Of a stretch of DNA of 64,000 bases, positions 54,031 to 60,520 are shown piece by piece. The first letter of the stretch is position 1; each line of letters opens with the position of its first letter. A program made the translations under genes and the position numbers. The stretch comes from Nocardia carnea (GTDB lineage: Bacteria; Actinomycetota; Actinomycetes; Mycobacteriales; Mycobacteriaceae). The notes beneath the pieces were generated by a model. That model saw only the letters and a program-made list of their open reading frames with translations, was not told the DNA's origin and did not search any database. The stretch covers positions 1-64,000 of the forward strand of contig NZ_JARWPM010000198.1 in assembly GCF_029869215.1 (NCBI RefSeq). The letters run 5' to 3'.

Positions 54031-55049
54031 TACCGGGTACCGATCGGCATGGCGTGCCCGGTGGCCACGGGTCGGGTGTTCCCCGGCTTATGCCCGATCA
54101 AGGCGGGGTCGTATCGCATCCCGACCTCGAGAGCATGCTGCACCACCGTGGTGACCCACGCCCGAAACGCCGCATAGTCCGCCGCCACCGACATGGACAG
54201 GGCCACACCGTCGGGGTTGTCGTACATGCGCGCGTCCGGCGCCACCGTCACGTGATGGGTGGCGAACTCGACGAAGCCCATCCCGGCCGCAGCGGTCACG
54301 GTCAGCGGGTCGGCCGCCATCGACGCGGAACGTTCCCCGGCGAACCATCGGTCGTAGCCCGCAGCGACGAGTTTCGCCCACTTCGGCGCGTTGGCCGCCG
54401 CGAGCAGCTGATACACCTCGCTGTCCGCGTCGATCGCGGTCTCGGGGGTGAAGGTGACATCGGAGGTCACCAAGGCTACGTCCAGATCGGGCGCGGTCAG
54501 CACCGTCCGGGCGCTTGCGGGGTCCATGCGCAGGTTGTGCGAGGCACGATCGGGCCGTCTGTACAGATGGGCGAAGCCGCCGCCCATCTGCATGATCGTC
54601 AGCCGCCGCGCCAACCCCGGTGCGTCGGCGTAGAGGTGGGCCAGGTTGCTCATCGGTCCCTGACCGATCCACGCCGCACGCCCGGTCTCGCCCAGCACCG
54701 CGCGCACGGCGTCGATTACCGACCCGGTCACCGGCGCCGAGACTGGCGGGAATCCGGCGGGCACCAGACCGTCGCACACCCATCGCGCTTGCGCGCCCTC
54801 GATTTCCGCGCCGGCGACCACCACGACCCCGGTTCGCCCGCACAAGTTCAGCAGGAACCGCGCCAGCCTTGCGCGTTGACCGCCGCCGAATTCGTCACTG
54901 GTCACCACCAGCCGCAGCGGCAGCGCCGCCGCAGCGAGGATGAGCGCCAGCAAATCGTCCGGGTCGTGCCCGACATCAGTGCAGATAATGGCGGGCATGC
55001 GGTCCATCGGCCGCATGCCAGGCCGCATCGGTGCTCGTATCGAGTCCAT
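54030..55049 (-). CDS. Inosine-uridine-type nucleoside hydrolase
   Basis: Up to 339 residues. The calcium and ribose site appears as IICTDVGHDPDDLLALI, a variant of the DxDxGxDD motif, followed by LRLVVTSDEF; LDVALVTSDVTF and the C-terminal half are consistent with the fold. Family members split the N-glycosidic bond of nucleosides. In this cluster it may release or recycle a base, or act on a nucleoside intermediate. Starts at 55049 or 54998 are possible; both overlap the upstream gene. Confidence 0.82.
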   Translation of the reverse strand: MDSIRAPMRPGMRPMDRMPAIICTDVGHDPDDLLALILAAAALPLRLVVTSDEFGGGQRARLARFLLNLCGRTGVVVVAGAEIEGAQARWVCDGLVPAGFPPVSAPVTGSVIDAVRAVLGETGRAAWIGQGPMSNLAHLYADAPGLARRLTIMQMGGGFAHLYRRPDRASHNLRMDPASARTVLTAPDLDVALVTSDVTFTPETAIDADSEVYQLLAAANAPKWAKLVAAGYDRWFAGERSASMAADPLTVTAAAGMGFVEFATHHVTVAPDARMYDNPDGVALSMSVAADYAAFRAWVTTVVQHALEVGMRYDPALIGHKPGNTRPVATGHAMPIGTR

Positions 55050-55257
55050 CAGTGTGGTCGTCCCTTCTGCTGGGTAGGAAAAGCCGCTGGTACGGAAGTT
55101 GTTTCATCTCGTCGGTCGCCAGATCGTCGACCGTCACACGCGCCAGTCCCTGTCGTGTTGCTTCGGCGGCGAATGCCTCTGCGGCACACCGCTCTGCTCG
55201 GTAGTGCTGTACCGGCACTCCCGGGATGTCGAAGTCAACGACCAGGCGGCGCTCCAT
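54976..55257 (-). CDS. Hypothetical operon protein, 93 aa
   Basis: Unrecognised. The first ~60 residues (MERRLVVDFDIPGVPVQHY, AAEAFAAEATRQGLARVTVDDL) look folded with normal codon bias, while the last ~30 overlap the nucleoside hydrolase frame and are less convincing. It starts 6 bp after the end of the 67-aa gene. Confidence 0.5.
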   Translation of the reverse strand: MERRLVVDFDIPGVPVQHYRAERCAAEAFAAEATRQGLARVTVDDLATDEMKQLPYQRLFLPSRRDDHTDGLDTSTDAAWHAADGPHARHYLH

Positions 55258-55263
55258 GGCGGA

Positions 55264-55467
55264 TCAATCGGCCGCAGGGTCGCCGGTCCATAGCGGTAAT
55301 TGCTCAGCGACCCGTCGCATCGTCGCCTCGTCGCACGAGAACGACCGCGCTAGCGGGCCGCCGGACTCGTCTCGGGCGACGATGACCGTTGCCAGCGCCT
55401 CGCCCAGCCGCTCGAAATGCGTGGGCAACGTCGCTCCTGGATTACGCTGCGGCAGATCGTCGGTCAT
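55264..55467 (-). CDS. Hypothetical first gene of the operon, 67 aa
   Basis: Unrecognised small protein (MTDDLPQRNPGATLPTHF, then EALATVIVARDESGGPLARSF). The ATG at 55467 has AGGGG seven to eight bases upstream, which decides the start over longer versions. As the first gene after the divergent promoter region it may be the operon's leading cistron. Confidence 0.5.
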   Translation of the reverse strand: MTDDLPQRNPGATLPTHFERLGEALATVIVARDESGGPLARSFSCDEATMRRVAEQLPLWTGDPAAD

Positions 55468-55598
55468 CACTGAACCCCTTGCGCATGTATCGAGCGGCCT
55501 GGCCGGGCACCGAACCCGGCCCTGCCCTCGGTGGTTTCCATGAACCTCAGAATCGGTGTGCGGGCGCTTGGCCGGAACTGTCGCTTCACGGCGTTGCA

Positions 55599-55617
55599 CT
55601 GACGTTTCGCTGACGTT
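55599..55617. promoter_or_regulatory. Direct repeat CTGACGTT x2 in the divergent promoter region
   Basis: Two exact CTGACGTT copies, 11 bp apart start to start, lie between the minus-strand operon (start 55467) and the plus-strand aminotransferase (55668). Spacing near one helical turn fits two protomers of an activator. The XRE-FGE protein encoded at 56514 is a candidate binder. Confidence 0.5.
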
Positions 55618-55667
55618 GAGCACCCAGCGCTGCTTCCAGGCAGGCCGGTCGATGACAGACTGGCCCC

Positions 55668-56447
55668 ATGGAACTCAACGGGTCGCCGATCACCGAGTCC
55701 GATCTCGCTGCATTGGGTTTGGTCGGGTACGGGCACTTCACGTCCATGCGGGTCGAGAACCACGCTGTTCGCGGACTCAGCCAGCACATGGACCGACTCA
55801 TCCGCGACTGCCGCACCGTGTTCGACACCGAGCTCGACCCCGACCGGGTACGCGAACTCATCCGTCACGCGCTGCCGGACACGGCGTCTCCGGTGGTTGT
55901 TCGCGTCACTGTGTTCGACCCGCACCTCGGGCTCGGCAAACCTGGAGCCGACGCCGACCCGCAGATCCTCGTCACCTCGCGGGAGGCTCCCGCCGTCCCG
56001 CAGGCCCCGCTGACTTTGCGGTCGGCCGTCTACACCCGCGACCTGCCCAAAACCAAGCATGTCGGGTTGTTCGGCAGTCTCTACCAGCGTCGCCTCGCGC
56101 AACGCGATGGCGCTGATGACGTCCTGTTCACCCTGGCCGATGGGACCATCACCGAGATCGCGACCTCCAATATCGGTGTGATCTCCGATGGCCAGCTGAT
56201 CTGGCCGCAGGCCGAGGTACTTCCCGGCATCACGATGCGCCTGCTCAGCCAGACCCTCGATGAGGACGTCGTCGTCAAACCCATCACGCTGGCCGAACTG
56301 CCGCATGTCGACGGCGCGGTCGCGACCAACGCAGCGGTCGGCGTTCGCGCCATCGCCCGCATCGACAACGTCGACCTGCCCGTCGACCATGAGATGATCG
56401 CCAGGCTCCGGACAGAGTACGAATCCATTCCCCCGCAACGCATCTGA
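55668..56447 (+). CDS. Class IV aminotransferase/aminodeoxychorismate lyase-like
   Basis: 259 residues, fold type IV PLP enzyme. The N-terminal strand GHFTSMRVENHAVRGLSQHMDRL, the lysine in LPKTKHVGLFGSLYQRR, DDVLFTLADGTITEIATSNIGVI (cofactor phosphate and E), and LPGITMRLL match the BCAT/DAAT/ADC lyase family. Divergent from the heptose operon and presumably part of the same pathway, perhaps aminating a keto sugar or amino acid precursor. ATG at 55668. Confidence 0.88.
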   Translation: MELNGSPITESDLAALGLVGYGHFTSMRVENHAVRGLSQHMDRLIRDCRTVFDTELDPDRVRELIRHALPDTASPVVVRVTVFDPHLGLGKPGADADPQILVTSREAPAVPQAPLTLRSAVYTRDLPKTKHVGLFGSLYQRRLAQRDGADDVLFTLADGTITEIATSNIGVISDGQLIWPQAEVLPGITMRLLSQTLDEDVVVKPITLAELPHVDGAVATNAAVGVRAIARIDNVDLPVDHEMIARLRTEYESIPPQRI

Positions 56448-56513
56448 CCTGCTTTGCGCCACTATTGTGACTAGGCTCGGAACCCACCGCTCGGGGAAGG
56501 GAGCACACAGGCG

Positions 56514-57449
56514 ATGGGCATCGTGGTCCGCAGCTGGACCGGCGCCGAAGCGCGCGCACTGCGAGACGCACGGCGAATGAGTATCACCGAATTCGCCGCA
56601 CACATCGGCGTCAATCCTCGGCTGATCTCCCGCTGGGAGGCCGGCGGCAAGAACATCCGCCCCCGCCCGGTCAACCAAGCAGCACTCGACACCATCCTGG
56701 CGCGGCTGGGCAGCGACGAACTGACCCGGTTCGTCGAAGCGATATCCCCGGCCGTCCTCAGCGACGCCCGCGATACCGACGTACCTGAGCAACGCACCGA
56801 CACCCGCCATCCCGCTGACGGCAAGCTCATGACCTGGATTCCCGAAGGGATCTACCTCGCGGGGCCACAGGACCAACCCGTATGGGTGGCTGGGTACTGG
56901 ATCGATGTCTTCCCGACCACCAACGCGGATTACGCGAGATTTGTGGCGGCCCAAGGGTATTCCGCACCCCACCACTGGGGCGGTCCGGCTCCGGCCCGTG
57001 AGATCGCCGATCACCCGGTGGTCTGGGTGAGCCGGGACGACGCCGCCACCTATGCCCGATGGGCCCAGAAGTCCCTGCCGACCAGCCAGCAGTGGGAGAA
57101 AGCTGCTCGAGGTACCCGCGGCAACGTCTGGCCCTGGGGAAACCAACCGACCCCAGCCAAATGCAATATTCGCGGTTCCGGCCCTGGCACGACAACCCCT
57201 GTCGCGACCTACGCCAGCGGTGTCAGTCCATTCGGTGTATACGACCTCGTCGACAACACCTGGGAATGGACCGCCACCGAAACCACCAGCGGCCGGTACG
57301 AACTCAAAGGCAGTGCCTTCACCAGCCCCTTCGACCGAGGCGAACCGTCGGCATTCAACGACGCCGCGCATTCGATGCTCGACGACGACACCGGATTCCG
57401 ATGTGTCGCAACCGGCCTCGCGAACGAGGCGGACCAAGTCGACCGATAG
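56514..57449 (+). CDS. XRE HTH fused to FGE/SUMF1-like domain
   Basis: 311 residues. Residues ~10-60 are an XRE-type HTH (EARALRDARRMSITEFAAHIGVNPRLISRWE). From ~110 to the end is a formylglycine-generating-enzyme-like fold: IPEGIYLAGP, VAGYWIDVFPTTNADYARFV, HPVVWVSRDDAATYARWA, LPTSQQWEKAARG, WPWGNQPTPAKCN and the closing DTGFRCVATG. Such domains can be catalytic (FGE, EgtB) or ligand-binding only. HTH plus FGE suggests a transcription factor using the fold as a sensor, or a DNA-bound modifying enzyme. Confidence 0.85.
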   Translation: MGIVVRSWTGAEARALRDARRMSITEFAAHIGVNPRLISRWEAGGKNIRPRPVNQAALDTILARLGSDELTRFVEAISPAVLSDARDTDVPEQRTDTRHPADGKLMTWIPEGIYLAGPQDQPVWVAGYWIDVFPTTNADYARFVAAQGYSAPHHWGGPAPAREIADHPVVWVSRDDAATYARWAQKSLPTSQQWEKAARGTRGNVWPWGNQPTPAKCNIRGSGPGTTTPVATYASGVSPFGVYDLVDNTWEWTATETTSGRYELKGSAFTSPFDRGEPSAFNDAAHSMLDDDTGFRCVATGLANEADQVDR

Positions 57450-57478
57450 CGGATACTCCGTGTGGCCCGCGAGAGATG

Positions 57479-57814
57479 TCATCGGATCTCCCGCAGGCGA
57501 TCGGGGCGCGATATCAACCGCGTCCTGCCTTCACCCTGGGGCCAGCACACGCCCCGATCGACCGACCACACCTCAGCTGTGCGCCGGGCGGCGGGAATCC
57601 ACGCGCCCAAGTGGGCTTCCGACGGAATCATCACCAAATCGACCGAGTCGGGCAGATTCGCGAGCAGCCGGACCAAGCCTTCGCTGGAGTCGCGAAACAC
57701 GATCTCGTCCAGCTGGATGCGGTGCACGCGCGCCAGCGCCCTGATCCCCGCAGCCACCGTTTCGGCCGCCACCCCCGCGATATCGCGACGGACGATCCCC
57801 AATGCCCGCCTCAT
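57479..57814 (-). CDS. Resolvase-like domain protein, 111 aa
   Basis: Small protein resembling a serine-recombinase N-terminal domain (RRALGIVRRDIAG, IQLDEIVFRDSSEGLVRLLANL, VDLVMIPSEAHLG, VWSVDRGVCW) but without an obvious catalytic serine in the first strand. It shares the PSEAHL motif with the protein encoded just upstream. The ATG overlaps that gene's stop (ATGA at 57811-57814). Probably a binding or signalling module rather than a recombinase. Confidence 0.65.
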   Translation of the reverse strand: MRRALGIVRRDIAGVAAETVAAGIRALARVHRIQLDEIVFRDSSEGLVRLLANLPDSVDLVMIPSEAHLGAWIPAARRTAEVWSVDRGVCWPQGEGRTRLISRPDRLREIR

Positions 57815-58629
57815 GATGCTCGCCCCGCCGCCAGCGGTGACTGACCAGGCTCGATCGGCAGCCGGATCCAAGAGATTCGGGCGCCCCCGCGTAGCGAGCG
57901 TCGGCCAGCCGCTGCCGGGCCAAGTACGTCGGGACCGATCGGTTCGAGAGAAAGCATCGGCGACCGAAGAACCTGCACCTCCAACGCCGGGCCCCGAAGC
58001 AACAGCCACACCGTCAGAACGATCGACTCGGTCAGATTCGGCAGCGTGGCTGTGAGATCGGCGAAGATCGGCGGATTGCCGCCGCTGTCTGCGGGTATGA
58101 AGTCGGACAGAGCAGATAGCACGAAGTGTTCGACGTCGTCGACCATGTGCCGCAGCCTGGCTCTCGACAGGGTATTGAGGATGTCCATGCGGGCCTCCTC
58201 CACTACAGTCACCGAACCGGTCCGCAGCAGGAGTCGAGCCAACGTGCGCTCACGCGGCAGGACGACGCTGCGGCGAAATCCGCTCAGCACAACCGACCGG
58301 TTGCTCAGGTCCAAACACCACACACGCAAGCCGTCGACGGCATCGAGATCGTGGAGGAACTTCGTCCGCTGCTGACTACGGCCCGCAGTCAAATGCGCTT
58401 CGGACGGAACGGCGACATCGCGGGCACCGGTCGATTCGATGGCCCGCATCAACTGCCACAACGCACCGGTCCCCGCGCCCGTCTCGCAGAAGAGGGCCGC
58501 GATATTGAACCCGTTCAGCCCAGCCAGATCCCGCAGTCGATGTTCGACATCGCTCTGGTGGTCACCGAGCAGTTCCTTGCGCAGGTACCCGTACATCAAC
58601 GACGGTTCTCGGTCCGCGTTCGACAACAC
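57811..58629 (-). CDS. Protein with degenerate resolvase-like N-terminus, 272 aa
   Basis: Residues ~12-75 resemble a serine recombinase catalytic domain (MYGYLRKELLGDHQSDVEHRLRDLAG and VAVPSEAHL), but the nucleophilic serine after YxR is absent. The rest, with LARLLLRTGSVTVVEEARM, HFVLSALSDFIPADS and SIVLTVWLLL, is not assigned; it could be an ATP-binding or dimerisation region. GTG 58629 has GGAGG upstream. It belongs to a three-gene minus-strand unit (58944 to 57479). Confidence 0.65.
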   Translation of the reverse strand: MLSNADREPSLMYGYLRKELLGDHQSDVEHRLRDLAGLNGFNIAALFCETGAGTGALWQLMRAIESTGARDVAVPSEAHLTAGRSQQRTKFLHDLDAVDGLRVWCLDLSNRSVVLSGFRRSVVLPRERTLARLLLRTGSVTVVEEARMDILNTLSRARLRHMVDDVEHFVLSALSDFIPADSGGNPPIFADLTATLPNLTESIVLTVWLLLRGPALEVQVLRSPMLSLEPIGPDVLGPAAAGRRSLRGGARISWIRLPIEPGQSPLAAGRAS

Positions 58630-58635
58630 CCGCGC

Positions 58636-58944
58636 TCACCTCCGCTCGCCCGGTAGCCAGATCCGCGCACGACGCGGTGGGAGATCAGGAATGGTGCAGG
58701 TGACACCCAGTACAACCGCGAGTTCATGGACGGTCAGCCCCAGCGCGTCAGCACCGAAGCGGATATCTCTCCAGCGGGGATCGCCGGGTGGAGGCGCAGC
58801 CTGTAGTGCCTCACCCGCATGAACAGCCGCATTCGCGGCCAGGGTGTCCACCGTCCTGCCCTGCATCCACGGCAACGTCCACGACTGTTGCCCGACATAC
58901 CACGCGGACAGCCGGTCAGTATCGGCTCCAGTTACAAGTTGCAT
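58636..58944 (-). CDS. Hypothetical protein, 102 aa
   Basis: Unrecognised. The N-terminal third contains several Trp (AWYVGQQSWTLPWMQG); the middle is alanine-rich and the C-terminus basic (PRRARIWLPGERR). GALGLTVHELAVVLGV-like helix could be part of an HTH but is not convincing. It lies 6 bp upstream of the resolvase-like gene and divergent from the XRE gene at 59122. Confidence 0.55.
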   Translation of the reverse strand: MQLVTGADTDRLSAWYVGQQSWTLPWMQGRTVDTLAANAAVHAGEALQAAPPPGDPRWRDIRFGADALGLTVHELAVVLGVTCTIPDLPPRRARIWLPGERR

Positions 58945-59030
58945 GGCTGATCACTCCTGAGATCACTCGAACACTCGCTGAGTGCGCGGTATTGATGTGT
59001 TACTCATGCCACGACATTGAGAGTAATGTA

Positions 59031-59048
59031 GCTGGTATATATACCAGC
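59031..59048. promoter_or_regulatory. Perfect 18-bp palindrome (operator)
   Basis: GCTGGTATATATACCAGC is fully self-complementary and lies in the AT-rich gap between divergent genes at 58944 and 59122. The XRE protein encoded at 59122 is the natural candidate to bind it. Confidence 0.7.
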
Positions 59049-59121
59049 CGCAAGGGATGGGGCGATCCACCCTGAGAGGCGGGATAGGGTGCTAACGCAC
59101 GATCGATGAATGGAGGCCGCG

Positions 59122-59991
59122 ATGACGACGCCAGGATGGGACCGGTCAGATCCGAATGCCCTGCGGTTCCTCATCGGCCGGGAGTTACGCGACGCTCGGG
59201 AACGAGCCCGCATGTCACAGCGCCAGGCCAGCGAACACCTCGGCTGCACCCAGACAAAGATCAACTACCTCGAATCGGGCCGTAATCAGCAACAACCTGA
59301 CGAGGTAACTCACCTACTCAAGCTCTATGGCGCCGACGACGTCCACATCACACGCCTCGCCGCGCTCGCGTCCCAGGCCGACCAGACAATCTGGTGGGCG
59401 CCGTTCGGCGACGCCTTCCCGAACTGGTTCCGCACCTTCGTCGGACTCGAAGGGCTCGCGACCTCGGTATTCACCTACGAACAGACACTGCTCCCAGGAC
59501 AGCTCCAGACACCCGAGTACGCAATGGCGCTTCTTCAGGGGAACCTGAGAGTTCCGCCGATCGATGCACCTCAGGTTGTGGAGGCGCGGATGGCACGACA
59601 ACGCCTCACCGCAGCAAACAACCCGCTGCGGTATCGCGCCGTCCTGGAGGAAGTCGTACTCGATCGCCTGGTCGGCGGTTCTACGGTGATGCGGCCGCAA
59701 CTCGAGCGCCTACTCGAACTGCAGGAACTCGACAACGTCGAGCTGCACATCATGCCGCTCAGCGTCACCGTCCACGACGGACTCGACGGCGACTTCATGC
59801 TGCTGAACTTCGACAATGCCCAATCGATCGGATATGTCGAATACCCGGCTGGCGCCCTGTACATGCAGGAACAGGACCAGGTGCAGTTGTATAAAATGGC
59901 AGCTGACCGGCTCTGTGAGGCAGCGCTGTCGGAGTCCGACTCCGCTGAAGTCATCAGAGCCCGAATCAGCACCCTGACAGACAAGGAGTGA
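59122..59991 (+). CDS. XRE regulator with DUF5753
   Basis: 289 residues. Residues ~12-65 form an HTH (LRDARERARMSQRQASEHLGCTQTKINYLESG); residues ~85-285 are the DUF5753 ligand-type domain with TYEQTLLPGQLQTPEYA and VQLYKMAADRLCEAAL. Always paired with DUF397 proteins in actinomycetes, these sets behave as developmental or toxin-antitoxin-like regulators. GGAGG before the ATG at 59122 fixes the start; the ORF opens at 59110. Confidence 0.92.
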   Translation: MTTPGWDRSDPNALRFLIGRELRDARERARMSQRQASEHLGCTQTKINYLESGRNQQQPDEVTHLLKLYGADDVHITRLAALASQADQTIWWAPFGDAFPNWFRTFVGLEGLATSVFTYEQTLLPGQLQTPEYAMALLQGNLRVPPIDAPQVVEARMARQRLTAANNPLRYRAVLEEVVLDRLVGGSTVMRPQLERLLELQELDNVELHIMPLSVTVHDGLDGDFMLLNFDNAQSIGYVEYPAGALYMQEQDQVQLYKMAADRLCEAALSESDSAEVIRARISTLTDKE

Positions 59992-59993
59992 CG

Positions 59994-60404
59994 GTGAACA
60001 CCGGCACCCGCCTCGAATGGCGGACATCCAGCTACAGCAGCAACGGCGAGAACTGCGTCGAGGTCGCCCCCTCCGCCGGCTGGCGGACATCCAGCCACAG
60101 CGGGGCCGGTGAGAACTGCGTGGACGTCGCCCCCCGCGATAGTCGCGTCTACCTGCGGCACAGCAAGCACCCCTCGCACGGCACGATCACCTTCGATCTC
60201 CACGCATGGACCGCGTTTATCGACGAATCGCGCAGCGGCTCGCGCAGCGCCAACGGCATCGTCAATGTCCGCAAGGACGGAGCGGACACCCTCGTCCAGA
60301 CTGCGGATGGCGCGATCAGGCTCCGCTTCGACGATGGCGAATGGACCGCCTTCGTTGCCGGAGCCCGCGACGGCGAATTCGATTTCCTGCCGAACACGAA
60401 TTGA
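59994..60404 (+). CDS. DUF397 protein with duplicated motif
   Basis: 136 residues. The DUF397 signature is duplicated: WRTSSYSSNGENCVEVAP and WRTSSHSGAGENCVDVAP, each normally present once, followed by a second-half LRFDDGEWTAFVAGARDGEF typical of the end of DUF397. Paired with the upstream XRE-DUF5753 regulator. AAGGAG five bases before GTG 59994 sets the start; a GTG at 59988 overlaps the regulator's stop. Confidence 0.9.
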   Translation: MNTGTRLEWRTSSYSSNGENCVEVAPSAGWRTSSHSGAGENCVDVAPRDSRVYLRHSKHPSHGTITFDLHAWTAFIDESRSGSRSANGIVNVRKDGADTLVQTADGAIRLRFDDGEWTAFVAGARDGEFDFLPNTN

Positions 60405-60520
60405 CGGCGGCGGCCCGCGCGGCGGCAGCGGTAACTCATGACGGAAGCTCTGACCGTCTGACAATGACGTCGCGATCCGCCATGGCTCCAGCCGCCTGCG
60501 CGGTGCCGGGTCGACGAGTG

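Noticed and set aside
53091-55385. 764-aa plus-strand open frame
   Set aside because: It runs antisense through the methyltransferase and nucleoside hydrolase genes, which have clear family motifs, coupling and RBSs; its product is low-complexity Arg/His/Gly-rich.
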